Source: Patagioenas fasciata (Eukaryota; Chordata; Aves; Columbiformes; Columbidae). Taken from it: a stretch of DNA of 64,000 bases. Position numbers and translations under genes: made by a program. Position 1 is the first letter of the stretch; every line of letters begins with the position of its first letter. The DNA is taken from positions 32,279,501 through 32,343,500 of the forward strand of contig NC_092523.1 of NCBI RefSeq assembly GCF_037038585.1, read 5' to 3'. Under the pieces are notes generated by a model. That model worked only from the letters and a program-made list of their open reading frames with translations, had not been told where the DNA came from and searched no databases. Positions 39,586 through 51,996 of this stretch are shown here, one piece after another.

Positions 39586-40177
39586 ATATACAGTGATGAA
39601 ATATCACAGAAAAAAAGATGAGCAAATCCACAGCCGAAATTTTTGAAGGTATTCCCAGCAATTTGATATATCCAAAGGACTTATGTAAGTGGAATATATG
39701 CAGGGAAAAAGATATTATGACTGTAAGATTTATTCTGGCTATTCTTAATATCAGTTATTCTTAGCATTAGCTATTCTTAGTCTAAGACTATTCTTAGCCC
39801 GAAAATGAGTTTTTTAAGATATCTGGCCCAGGGGAATGATTTGAATTATTGAGGCTGAAAGAGCGGGATGCATGAAACCTCTGTAACCTGCGGACAAATA
39901 GAACTGCCAAGTCCCGGGCATCTCAAACAAGGCTCGTAGAAAAAGGCAGCTTTTTAAGCTGTTTGCCAACACTGGAATGAAAAGAAATAGCATCCTATAT
40001 GTGATGGTCTGGAGCTGTATCCCATCCCGTGGCACTTTTTGCTGCTCTCAGCCAAATTTTGCCCGTGATGTATCCCAAAAGCAACTTCTGAAGTGTTATC
40101 TGTTAGGACAGCTGTAGCGGCTCTTTCCCCTTTGCTCCCACCACTCCCTCGAGCTTCGCCGTGAAATCCCACGTGGA

Positions 40178-40196
40178 ACAGCACATGATGTGCTGT
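40178..40196. promoter_or_regulatory. perfect inverted repeat in the CpG shore
   Basis: ACAGCACAT, one G, then ATGTGCTGT: nine-base arms with a one-base centre. It lies about 350 bases before the start of the second CpG island and could bind a dimeric factor, but I do not recognise a named response element. Confidence 0.3.
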
Positions 40197-40530
40197 CCCA
40201 CCACACACTCCCGAAAGCCGCCGTGGAAAATACATTCGATAAAGAGCATTTCGAAGGCATCCGGAGCCGCCGTTCCTCCTGCCTCCTAACGCGAGGACAG
40301 GGGAGGCATCCACTCACTCGCCCCCCATCCAAAACCGTGTGGAAGTGTTTCTGAGAGCGGATCGTGAACCTCCCGCAGGTGCTGTTCACATGTCGAACTT
40401 CAGAGCACTCGGGGCAGAATCGGATTAGAAAACCCCAGTGATTGTTGGGAATGAGAAATGGCAGAGGGTGATAGGTGGGAGTTAAACGGTCACTCCTTGA
40501 CCGTTAGGAGGTGCAAGCAACCGCCGCTGT

Positions 40531-41560
40531 AAAGTCCCTGTAACAGACACGGGAGTCCTGTAACGGCCAGGGACGGGGCGGTGTCTGTACCGGCTCTGAG
40601 GCGGCACCAGCTCCAGCCGCGGGGTCGGGGCTGCCCGGGCTCCCCGCCCTGCCGGACACAGCCCGGCTCTCCAGGGAAGACTCGCATCTCCCCGCTGCGC
40701 CACCGCGCTGCCCGGTGGGGAGGGGTGGCCTAGCTCCTGGGGGGAGGAGAAGAGGGGAGGGCGGGAAGGGGGTCGGCGGGGCGGGATAGGGTTAGCCGGC
40801 CCTGCACGTGCATGGGGGCTTTCTGAGGGGAGGAGCGCCCCGGCTTTCGCCGCTGAGAGACCCGCAGCTACCACCGCACCTCCGCGCAGCCCGACCCGCC
40901 GCTGCCGCAGGGAGCCGTGCCCCGGCCCCGTAAGTGGCACCTTCTGTTTCCTTTCCTTTCCTTTCCTTTCCTTTCCTTTCCTTTCCTTTCCTTTCCTTTC
41001 CTTTCCTTTCCTTTCCTTTCCTTTCCTTTCCTTTCCTTTCCTTTCCTTTCCTTTCCTTTCCTTTCCTTTCCTTTCCTTTCCTTTCCTTTCCTTTCCTTTC
41101 CTTTCCTTTCCTTTCCTTTCCTTTCCTTTCCTTTCCTTTCCTTTCCTTTCCTTTCCTTTCCTTTCCTTTCCTTTCCTTTCCTTTCCTTTCCTTTCCTTTC
41201 CTTTCCTTTCCTTTCCTTTCCTTTCCCTTTCCTTTCCCTTTCCTTTCCCTTTCCTTTCCTTTCCGACGCTCCGAGGAGTTATTCTTAGTGCCAGGCGACT
41301 TGCGCGGGGAGGGCGGCCAAGGGTTTTGCTGCTGCCTTTTAAAGCCCGCCCGAGGGACGCGGCGCTGACTTTTCCCCGCTGCCCCCCCAGGGTCGTCGTC
41401 CCCGCCAGCGCTCGGCTGCTGCAGCCGGGGAGGGGGTGCGGGGGTCTGGGGCCGCGGGCAGAGGCAAGAGTGTGTGCTGAGCACAAGGGGAGAAGTGCTC
41501 CTGAAGGCTGCTGGGCGTGGGGCGCGGGGTCGTGTTTGCTGGTCCTGGGGTAGGATCTGA
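40531..41560 (+). promoter_or_regulatory. second CpG island, probable promoter and non-coding first exon of a rightward gene
   Basis: CpG and GC content are high at about 40540-40940 and again at 41265-41560, with GC-box-like GGGCGGG and GGGGCGGGA at about 40757-40785. The two halves are separated by the pyrimidine tract at 40947-41264. On the plus strand GTAAGT at 40930-40935 is a strong splice-donor core, so a 5' untranslated exon could end at 40929. Downstream, a pyrimidine run ending CCCCCCCAG at about 41390 resembles an acceptor. If the gene at 11.9 kb is MTMR7, the gene expected on the far side in vertebrates is SLC7A2, a cationic amino-acid transporter. Its coding exons were not recognised in the window, so the assignment is inference only. 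Confidence 0.4.
40947..41264. repeat. (CTTTC)n pentanucleotide tract, 318 bp pure pyrimidine
   Basis: Perfect CTTTC units run from 40947 to about 41225 (roughly 56 copies). Towards the right end three six-base variants (CTTTCC) alternate with normal units, up to 41264. The whole 318 bases contain no purine on the plus strand. It reads without stop codons in every frame on both strands, which creates long false frames of lysine/arginine/glutamate/glycine or of phenylalanine/leucine/serine/proline. The interruptions at one end only suggest that growth has taken place at the left, perfect end. Confidence 0.97.
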
Positions 41561-44500
41561 TACTACTATTGTGAAGGTTTGGAGGCATGGATGGGTGAAA
41601 CTACACCCCTGGGTTACCGACAAGCTCATTCATGCGCTAACTTTACCTGAAGGTGCTATCCGTGCAGGTTTTTAGAGTCAGAGCAAATAATCACAGCACA
41701 ACCTCAGTTCTGCGGCGCATTTCAAGAAGTTGGAGAAACCGTGCTTCAGTGGAGAGCACAAAGTGGGTGCACGTCCCTAACTGTTGTAAAGCAAATGTAG
41801 GAAACATAAGATTCTTCCCTCGTGCCAACTTTGCATGTTTAAATATAGAAATGTTTGAAGTATATGTCATCCAACATGTAATGCTAGTGGCAGCTGGAGA
41901 AATCTAGTCCAATAAAATAATATTTAAAATTTAATGTATCTGAAGCAGCAGAGCAAAATCTTTCCTTTTAAAATGTTAGTTATCACTTGAGATTTATGGT
42001 ACTGTTTGGATGATAGAGTGTTGTGAATCTGATGCAAGTCTTGTGTCTGGGTGAACTCCAGTAAATCAAGGGAACTAAATTAGACCTGGGGAGGAGGGGA
42101 AATCACACCACTTGGTTCTGACAGTGAGTGGAGTTTCTGTGATTGTTATGCTGATGCTGAACTCATCATTCCAGCAAAAGTAACTCACCTGTGAAAGGGA
42201 CAGAAGTTTCCTGAAGTTTGTCCCAAGCTGTGAAAGGAAGTCCTTCCAGCCCACCCTCTGCTTCAAGTACATCAGTACCTAACATTTATTTATTTTAAAA
42301 GCTTTCAAGCACATTTATCTTTGTATTCTTTCAAATTAAAATCAAAACAAATATACTGAGAGGCATTCAGATGTTTCAGAGATGGGGAGTGTAAGACAAA
42401 GGATCATGGCATATAGAACTTGTATATATTGAAACAAGCTGATGGTAGTTTGCTTATGCTAGAAAGACAAAATAAAACAAATTCTATGAAAAGTTCATGT
42501 AGACACTGTGCAGATTCAGTACACAGTGGATCTTGGATTAGAATTTGTATTACACAGTGTGGAAAATGTTTTGAGTTCTGGTTTGTGTTACCTACTGGTA
42601 TTAAAACATTGACAGTAAAAATAGGCATAAGCCCTATACAAAAACTAAACTTGTTTTCATTGGCATCTATAATGTACTATACAGACAGAAAAAGACATGG
42701 TGCCTGCCCAGCTCCTGTAAGCAGGTGTCCATTGCTGCAGTTGATTCCATTTGACACTACCCCTGTACACACAATACTTCTGAACCCTGCTGGGCTCTGG
42801 TACAAATTGGAACAGGAACAAGACAACTCTACACAGACATAAGCAGCCATAATGATATATTTTGAAAGGTGCAGTGAATTTTGCATGTGTGACATACATT
42901 TTTAGTCTTTTGCAACATGTTGTAATTAAGATTATCCATGCATGGAGTAATCTTCTGTGTAACTGATGATACTAAAATACAACTTTTGATTCTTCAGACT
43001 TGGATGAAGACTGGCACTTTATGAAGTTTTAATGCAATGAAGTTTTGATCCTGAAGCTCAGTATGTTGGTTAGTGTGTGCGTGCATAAATGGTCTGACCA
43101 AGATTCTTGACCTAAGTAAAAATGTACTTGATGAGATACATGAATATGCAGCTGTTTCTAGCTTTGTCCACACTTAGAGATTAAATCAAAATCAGTTTCA
43201 ACTTCCTTAATAGATTCACGTATTTAGAATTTTTTTTAACCTGTCTATGTATAAATCCTTTTTAAAGCTTAAGATTCTAGGTTAACAAGGTACATAAATA
43301 TGACAACTAATTTGGAGTCAATGTGTTAAGTTATTGATGCCATTTATTAGGAGCTTTATGGGGATATTTGCTATGTGAATATATTCTCATAATGAGCAGC
43401 AGTGAGTACAAAAAGACAGGTAAGATAGAAGTAGAGTAATAATTTAAAACTTTTTAAGACTTTTTCACTTTCTAAGTGTTTTGGAAACAATGTATTTTTA
43501 CAGAGGGAGCTTCTGTTTGCAAATCAGTGATTACAGTTGACTGTTACAATGACTAAAACCAGAAGAAATTCTGGGTAAGTATGTTGGGTACAAGGATCTA
43601 GCAGCTTAGAATTCCTCTAGTTGGAGATAACTGCACAAAACACCTGCATCTTAAGTGAAAACCATCAAACTTAATTTTACCAGTGTAAGGACCAGAAATG
43701 GGACCAAGATTAACTTTGCAACTGTGAGAAAAAAACACACAGCAGCTTAAGTCAATGTGGTCTTTAGCTGGCTTGAAAATGCATGTTGTCTCTACCTGTC
43801 AGCTTGCATGCATTTGCAGAGTAGTTGAGAAAAGTTGTGACATGCACGCATTGTAAAATGAGATATATTAAAAGGTGCTGTGAAGATTTAGTTCTTCCTT
43901 TTGTGCCTTGGCACATTTTTGTTCATTTTACAGTGGACTTTATATTTAAGACAGAGGCAAACAAAGGGGAAAGACTGCAAATTATCAAAAAAGAGCGTAA
44001 GCTAAATCTCATTCTGTAAGTTGTCATAGAGCTTATAAGATCATAAAGTTCTTTCAGCTTTTCTCATAGTTCTTGATCATCTTCACCTGTGTTTGTTGTA
44101 TAGGTATTTTGGCATCTGTCCATCACGATACAGGTATCATATGACACACAAAAAACCCCATACAACAAAATATGCCATGCTTTCCTGGTTTCCATGCTGT
44201 CCTGTTTTTAACCAGAATTCTTCCCAGCTCATAGAATGATGTGTTTGAGGGCAGAGGGTAGAACCATTTAGGGAAACTTTCTTTTACATAGGCAATATTA
44301 GGTAGGACATTAACATAAAATGTATCATGCATTGTAGGCTACCAGTCCTGTCTGTGACTCATTGTTCATTTTTGATACTAGAATGAGCAATTTTCTGCCA
44401 TTCTTTTCCCTTCTTCCCTCAGGTACTTCCCAGGCAGTTAGTGACCTATTAATGCCACATAGCCAAAGATATACAAAATGGTTTGTAATGCCATTTGTGC

Positions 44501-47500
44501 AAATATTTGTGACTTTAAAGAAGGACTTCATGTATTCACATTAGCTTTTTACATACTAAGATATTAAAATAATTTTATGTGCTGCTTAAATTATTAAAAA
44601 GTATATAAAAATGCTTGGAGTCATGTTTCCATGTCTAAAAGTTTTCATATATCTGAAAGTGCCCACCTTCATGACACCTTTGCCATTTATCACCTTGCCT
44701 TCTATCACGTGGGGCTCCCTTAGCGTGACAATACAATTCTGATCCTCAGTCCTACTGATTCTTCAACTTTCTGTGTGTTGTTCAGCTGAGGTAAGAATCA
44801 CCTTCATTCCACTAGTTTAGTAGCTAAACAATTTAGTATTGGTAAGTCGAGTGACAGGGCTGTTAGAAGCAAACAGTTGAGCTTACAGAAAATGACAAAT
44901 GTGTCCTGCTATCTGCTGGGAAAAGCATTTGTGTAAGTCATCTGGCACTACAACTCCAGTGAGATTTACAAAGGTTACTAGTAAAAGTGGCTTCTGGGAT
45001 TCCTAAGTTTAGTCATTGCTGATAGTCGTCCAACAGCCACAGTATTATCTTGCTTGATCTCAAAATTGTAATTTGAGAGGACTTACTCAAAGGCGAGGGT
45101 CATTTAGAAACACCCTTAATGTTGTCATTGTCTTCACAACTTCCTACATAGGATTGCATATGTATGGAATTAGAGATTTTTGAATGTATGTAGGATACTG
45201 ATGGGAAATGTACCGCATGTGCTTGACCATATGCTGAACAGTTAGCTCAGGACATAGTGTGCTACACACTGGAGAAGAAATGTACCGTTCTCTTGAATAA
45301 CGCATTCTACTTGCGAGATGATTATTGCAGATCTCTTAATGTCAAGATATGGTCTACAGGAACTTTGTACGCAGATATCCTGTAGATTCATCAGTCTCAC
45401 TTGACCGTGAACCCAGGTAGAAATGAGAGCGGGGAGGTTGTGACAGTGTAAAAGGTTGATAGGCTCATGGCTGGTGTTGAGTCTGCATTTATTGAACGTA
45501 ACTGGGGGAGAGGTGCTACTGAAGTAGTATACATAGACAATTGTCATATCTATGCTTTCTTTACTGTGGCCAATAAGATTCTGTCTTGGACTGCAGAGAC
45601 TCCTGTAGATGTGTGGTATACACACACATCCCCAACATATGTTATGAAGAACTAAGCGTTGAACTAGAATATTAATTATAATTAAATTTAATGACAGAGG
45701 CCTCACAAAGTATACCTTAATTTACATATCATAAAGTTAATAGAATCCTGACAGAAGATCTAGCCTCTCAAAATGTAGCCCAGACAATGGACTTGTATGA
45801 ACTGTATGGAATAGCAATGGAGAGGACATCACAGCTCTGATAGCAGCTAGCTACTCTAGTTTGGGTTATGGCTTCTATGAACAGCATGATACTATCTAAA
45901 ACTAGTTTATATAAGAATCCAGGCCACTCAATGGCCTCTCCAAAACTTATTTTGAAAGAGTAGAATCTCTCATTATTATTGCCTGACTGGCTGCACACAT
46001 CCGACAAGTAGAAGTAAATCAGCCACACAGGAAAAAAAAAGGAGGAAACAATCATATGTGAACTACCACATTATTGTCATGCTCGTTGACAGACTCTGGT
46101 TCTTCTTCCATCTCACTTTTTAAGTTACCTTTTCCTACTACATGCAGTAGTTAATGTAGGAGACCGGTAAAGACCTCTGTGCAGGTTCTAGAGAAAGGTG
46201 GCGTTTGATGCACTCAGTTCCCTGTGACAACTCATCAGAAGTGCAGAGGAGTGCACACCACAGCTGCTGTTTCTGATAAGAAATCAGAACGAGCAGAATC
46301 AGTGTTGGTGATTCAGTGTTACACCGTAGTCCTCTGTGTCACTAATGGCAAGGTGGTTTTGCATCTTTGTGACAGTAGCATCAGTTTTTAGAAGTCTTGC
46401 ATGACTTTTCTCACTAAATTACCTCATTTCTGAAAATTATTTCGTCAGATGTACTACCAAAAAGGGATGGTACTTGGTTAGATTCATCCAATTGTACCAG
46501 TTACTAGAATTTTGGTGAGCAGCAGTTTGTGTGCTGTAGAAAGGTGTAAAATGTAGAAAGGTGTCAGCTGACAAAATCTACAGGGAATTTAACTAGGAAT
46601 CACTTGTCAGTTGAGACTGGAGTGAAGGAAGAGACAAACTGTACCAAGTGATTTTGCCAGACTTTACTACTATCTTCTGTGTTTAATGTACAATGTCACT
46701 TCATCTGTGCTTTTTGCTTTCCAGAATAAAGTGATTTTGTTTAAGTAAATATGGAATAAATTTATTTTTGCTTTAAATAACATTCTTCTTTATGTGACTC
46801 TCTTTGTGGGGTGAGAGTTCAATTTAATGCAATTTAATCTTCATTTTCTTTACTGTGAAAACAGTGAGCAATGTGGATAACCTGTTCTATAGCAGTGTGA
46901 ATTCCTGTAGCTAATCCCTGGTCCTAGCTCATTTTGTTTGAGGTTAGGTTGTTTGGAGTTTGATTGCATGCTATTTGACAAAATGGGAAAGCAATTGTGT
47001 TTATTTTATTTTGTTTGTGCAGTACCACGTGCATTGTGGTTATGGACTAAATAATAATTGAAATGGAATTTGGAAAGGATTATTTATTGTCCTCTTCTGA
47101 GTTTCTTTAAATTGAGAAACATCTCCATATTAGTTAAGGAAATAGTAACATTTGGATATCATGAAGATATCTGATTACTCCCATGAGGACTTAAATTAAT
47201 TCTTCTGAATTCACTGTTTATGAGTGATTTGGTGTAATATGGATTTTATTCTGCCCTTGAATGTTTTTGGACTATCATGCAGTTGAGAGAAAACAATGGG
47301 ATGTGACTTGCCATGAAATACTTTCAGCACTGTGAATTAAGATGAAAAGGCTTGTGGATATATAGAATCAGCACAAATGTGTGATTCTTTTCAAAGGTAC
47401 ACTGCTTCAGAGTGCCTTTTAGAGGCAACAGTTTAAATGACCAGGCAGCATTTTCGAGCCTTGTAATGACAGTTTGACTTGTTTAAAGGTTTAAAGGTCA

Positions 47501-49555
47501 ACAGTATTCAAATGCAGTCAGTAGCAAAATTTAATTGCTCTGTTCTGCTGTAAGAAAAGGGAGAACTTTCAAGGGTCGTACTGAAGAAGTATGTATTGCG
47601 CAAAATCAGGTTTGTTCTGTGGAAATTGTAGGCCAGCAAAAATTCTTACATGTTTTTGCAATAATAGATATATGGTAATTATATGTTCTACTGTTGTTGT
47701 TTTCCCTCAACAATATGTTTTTAGAAAATCTGGATGTGTTACATCTATGCACTACTTACCAAACTGGGTTCACTCTCTTTCTATATGTTGACTTCAGGAG
47801 TGGCCATTCTGCAGGTGGAACAAGGTCTCCTGTGTGAAGAGAGAATTCCTAAGCTGGGGACTTCCTTCAGGCTCATTTGTAGAAAGTGCCTCTTACATCT
47901 ATGAATTAATATTTCAAAAAATTAATGTTCAATAAGGCATGAGTATACACTAGGTAAATTGCTGTGCTGACAAATAAGAGAAAAATGACAGTTATGTAGA
48001 AATAGATCAACAAAAAGATCCAGTATAAAATTCAGTGGTATGAATTACAAAGAAGTACACAGTGCTTGGTTAGAAATACTGTAAAATTTGCAATTATAAT
48101 ATTCACTGCCAGATGGAAAAGTCTAGAGAAGTTGAAAATAATACTTCTTAAAACACCATCTATGAGGAGAGTTCACTATTGTATCTAATAAACCTGCTTT
48201 GAGTTTTCAGTGTTTTAAAGTTTAAGGTGACTGTCCTTTCCATCACTTGAAGCATATCTTATCCTTTCTGTTACATTCTGAATTGGTCCACATAGTTGCT
48301 ATGAAGAAATATTAAAAAATCTCTTTTTAGTTACTTGATAAAGTACATTGACTCCTAAGGACAACTCAAAGGCATGTTGCTGTTCCTTGTTTTCTCACAG
48401 TGCTGTCTTTTCCATTTCCCAACTTATTTTTCTGTGCATTAGTGGCTTTTATACTTCATGTATGTGTCAGTTCGTGTGGAATAACTCAGTGGCCTGTAGA
48501 GATTTGTGCTGGTGTAAACAAACAATGCCTACAGTCCAATAGACTGACCATGCTGGAGCTAAAAACATCTTCAGAAATAGATTTTTTTCCTAAGGTCCGT
48601 AGCTGCCTTCTCCCAGTATCTGTATTTTTCTGCTCTCTGGTCCAGAGCCAGGTGGATTAATGTCATTTGCCCACTTATGTGAAAGATACCTGACAGAAAA
48701 TAAAGTCAACATCCTTATTGTGTTCCAGTATCCAAATGCTTGAAACCAAATCTAGCAGATATAGTCAGACTCTTCTTGTGGTCTAAACAACTGAGTGGGA
48801 TTTCAGCACATCAATCTTATTTTGTTGCCACTTATGTTGCAAAAAAACCAATATTATGAAGCTCTTTGTGGTAGGTTGTTTTTGGTAGTCAATGGTGGCT
48901 CAAGATGAGGTGTTGCATAGGGAAACAATGGTGATTCACATGCTGTTTGCTTGTGAGAGCTGGAACAGGATGAGTGACTATCAGTAACTAGTTTAAGGTA
49001 TGTGGTAGAACCCACATCATCTGAGAACTTAAGGTTTTCAGTCACATTTTGCATAAATTCTTGTGCTGCATAGAACTTGAGTTATGAGCCATATCAGGTC
49101 TGCATTGTTCTCTGGCTTGCATGAAAACTAAGCATACGATGTAAGTAAAACATTCAGTGCTGGCTTGTTTACATATTCTCAGAACATTAGGAAGAAGAGC
49201 ATACTTTGTGGTATTTGGTTTTACTCTTGCTGACTTTTTAGCAGAAATTTGCTTGACAATAAAATAAATAGTTTAGAACAATCCCACAGTGGACACCAAA
49301 ATTATTTAAATGCATACTTTTGCAGGAATGAGTTTTTCATAAATATATTTTCACATATGGAAAGTGTTGTGCCTTCACAATTAATGTGTTCTCTGCTTCT
49401 TTCTTTGTCAAGTGTATTTCTTTATCTTTTTAAACTAAAAACAGAACAGCATTAGAGTTAGATATTGCTTGCCTGTTTGGCAACAACAATACAAATAATA
49501 ATAATTATTATTATTATTTTACTGAAGTACTTGACAGCCATATCAGGGCTTGAGT
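41561..49555. other. AT-rich non-coding DNA, possibly intron 1 of the rightward gene
   Basis: No coding exon or identifiable mobile element was seen. A 13-base direct repeat (TGTAGAAAGGTGT at 46535 and 46552) and ordinary simple sequence are present. The longest frame (154 codons, minus strand, 45242-45706) has no recognisable motif. Confidence 0.45.
49494..49520. repeat. (AAT)n/(ATT)n palindromic microsatellite
   Basis: AAT units turn into ATT units at a central AATT, making a near-perfect palindrome of about 24 bases followed by TTT. It can form a hairpin but is otherwise ordinary simple sequence. Confidence 0.85.
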
Positions 49556-49685
49556 TCATAGAATCGTTTTGGTTGGATAAGACCTTTAACATCGAGTCCA
49601 GCTGTTAACCTAACACTGTCAAGTCCGTCTCTAAACCACGTCCCTAAGAACCTCATCTACACATCTTTTAAACATGGAAGCTTTA
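49556..49685 (-). mobile_element. CR1 LINE 3'-end fragment
   Basis: On the plus strand it begins TTCATAGAATCGTTTTGGTT and continues with the reverse complement of the common bird CR1 3' end (GACCTTTAACATCGAGTCCA, then CTGTTAACCTAACACTGTCA). The CATAGAATC at the left edge is the remaining terminal octamer, so the element points leftwards. Only about 130 bases remain, with moderate divergence: a strongly 5'-truncated copy. Confidence 0.8.
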
Positions 49686-51007
49686 GGCCAAGATCATCAT
49701 GAAGACTATCCTGTGATCTTCCACTGCCCTCCCCAAACACACACATACTCTCAAAAATAATACATTTCTATTTTAGAGTTTAGTAGCTCTGCCAATCACA
49801 ATATGATTTTTATACATGACTTTCCTACCAGTCTTGTTTTTTGTTCATTTCTCCACCTCTGTTTAGTTTTCCCTGCTTTCTTCTGAATGTCCAGCTTCTG
49901 AAATTGTATTTTTTTTGTGGGAATTATATTGACCAACTCTTACTGAGACTCCTTTAGATTTTTAAGACAATAGGAAATTTTCAGGAGTTGAAAAATAGAT
50001 ACTCACGTCATTTAGAAAAACCTTCTCCTTATTTGTCCTGTGAAAATCCAACCATCATCACAGCTGTAGAGCCTGATATGAAAAATACCATGTGGTAGCA
50101 AGTTATTTGCTATGAGGTGTTCTGGTAGAATGACTATCTTACAGCAGTGAGCTATTCACTGTCTGTTTTTTGCATGTTCAAGTAAGAATAAGCTGAGAGG
50201 GAAAAATCAGCTCTCTAACATACTTTCCCTAATGAAGGAAGTCTGTTCTAATTGTTTCAACATTTATTCCCTGGTGGGACACTGCTTCAGGGTAACCAGT
50301 CCAGAATTGTTTGCAGCCTCCCATGCAATGTCCAACTATTAGAAATATTTTATTAGACCATTTTAATTTATTACATGCATGTGCCTTATTCTGAGGCAAC
50401 TAGTTGCAACAGCAAACTTAATAACCTCATTTTGTATTTCTAATTATCCCGGATATAAACTTTTATAAACTGTTCTGTAATTTTGTAGTACCCTGTAAAG
50501 CCTTCTATGGTGTTTAACTGCCTATATTCTCCACTTCATTAGTTGTCTAAGTAAATAATTTTGGATCTGTATTAAATAAGATGGGGTTTTTTTTACTGTT
50601 TTTCTGTTCTGTGTGGTAACAGATGGGTTGCACTTAGTTCAGTGAACCAGATGCAAAAAGAGCAGAATTTGCTTTAAAATATTGTTGATGTTGCATTTTT
50701 GTCTGTACACAATAAATTAAGTCAACTTTTGGACTATGTAAAGCGAATGTTTACACTATTTCATTGTTACTGATTAAAATGTATCCCCTACTCCCTGTGA
50801 AACAAGTGGCTTTCCGCCTCTGGATGTCAGAGCTTGTGCATTTCTTACTGAAGCAGTGTCAGCAGAAGCAGCTCTTGGGTTTTGCTCTGCGCTGTTCTCT
50901 CTTGTTCCTGCTCCAGTAACCATCCTGCTATCCCTGCACAGCTGTTTGTGGTACTGTGCAATGAACTGGATTAGGAAACAAATTCATTTTTTTCCTTGAG
51001 ATACATT
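49686..51007. other. unique-looking non-coding DNA
   Basis: No gene, repeat family or long frame was recognised. The 5-base sequence ACATT at 51003-51007 is the left target duplication of the neighbouring LTR. Confidence 0.5.
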
Positions 51008-51991
51008 TGTCCTGTCCCAACAAATGAGACCAGGTGTGAGTCAAGTCTGGGTTAATTCTGTGCATTTATGCAAAGCGAATGACAGACAATCACTCCAGAG
51101 GTCCAATTCAGTTATGAGTTTTACTACAAGTACGTGTTGGAATACTAGTTACAGCGAATAGTGGCTTGGCAAAAGTATTTTATGATATCACAGAACTTAT
51201 CAATACATTAACAGCAAAAGTCCTACTATGAGCGATGTATTGGCAACCATTAGTAGCTATAATACAAGAATTAACAAGAATCGAACAGCAGAGCTTAAGA
51301 TAATGTTACTCTTATATGTTCAAAAGGAAATGCGAGAAAGAGAGTGGTAGAGATAGAAGGACATCTAAGGTATAAGACAAGAGAAAGAGAGTAATATCTC
51401 ACCACTCACGGAAGGAGAGAGAAAGAAATGGGGGTATAGAAAAAAAACAAAAGAGAAGGAAAGAACAGAAAGGAAGAAAGAAAAGGCTGAGGGATCCAGA
51501 CACTCTTACAGCTCCACAACGTGGATGACAGGACTTGTACCATGATGTATGGCTTCCGGTGTCCCGTGGTGAGGATGCTGGGTTTTGTAGTTCAGGAGCG
51601 CAGCGTCCTCCAGCGTCTGGTCTAGTTTCCGTGGCGAGGCTGGTGGGCTGAGAGTCCTCAGGGTGCTGGATTCCCTACCAGTGCTGTTTTAGGTGAGCTT
51701 TTTTATAGCTCTCCGAGTAAAGGAGAGTCTGGGGGGAAGGGGTGATTGCAAAAGATCGACATGTCTCGACAAGTCCCGGGCCATGTTGAAGGGTCTCGGC
51801 CTTTCCCCTTTGTGTGCCAAGCTGGGCATCTCAGAAAATGGGGCAATGTGTCCTCCGGCACATCCTCTACCTCCAGTGTCAGTCAGCCGGCCTGAGCTGT
51901 GGCTCGTTAGCTTGTCGTTGATATGTAAATCGCAGTTCGCCCTGTACTGAATGTGTCATCTCCTGTGGTTGGATGAACTAGTTTCGCCACA
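51008..51991 (-). mobile_element. complete solitary endogenous-retrovirus LTR (984 bp)
   Basis: The segment starts TGTCCTGTCCCAACA and ends TTTCGCCACA, so both ends have the TGT...ACA inverted termini of an LTR. It is bordered by an identical 5-base direct repeat, ACATT, at 51003-51007 and 51992-51996, the target duplication made by retroviral integrase. There is no internal retroviral sequence, so it is a solo LTR left by recombination between two LTRs. Orientation is inferred as minus because that strand has a TATA box, CTATAAAAAAG, at about 51699-51709, in a GC-richer U3-like part. The TATA then lies about 285 bases from the minus-strand start, leaving a long R/U5 that includes a pyrimidine-rich part (purine-rich on plus, 51330-51490). 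A 5-base duplication fits ERVL or some class I elements. Confidence 0.78.
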
Positions 51992-51996
51992 ACATT

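Larger units (their letters stand above)
35046..40530. other. gene-poor DNA upstream of the second CpG island
   Basis: No coding region was recognised. A cryptic tandem based on TATTCTTAG recurs about every 16 bases at 39740-39797, and a TG/TA-rich patch lies at 39526-39585. From about 40040 CpG frequency begins to rise, marking the shore of the island that follows. Confidence 0.5.

Noticed and set aside
40178..40196. Inverted repeat as a glucocorticoid-type response element (GGAACA...TGTCCC)
   Set aside because: The half-sites are 13 bases apart instead of 3, so the known receptor dimer geometry does not fit.
40482..41588. Long minus-strand frames (368 and 230 codons) and plus-strand frames (123 and 144 codons) across the pentamer tract
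   Set aside because: The (CTTTC)n repeat has no stop codon in any frame, so it joins short chance frames of the GC-rich flanks. The products are monotonous repeats with no start context or family resemblance.
45242..45706. 154-codon minus-strand frame
   Set aside because: No recognisable motif and no promoter, splice or family support; such a length arises by chance in 64 kb of non-coding DNA.
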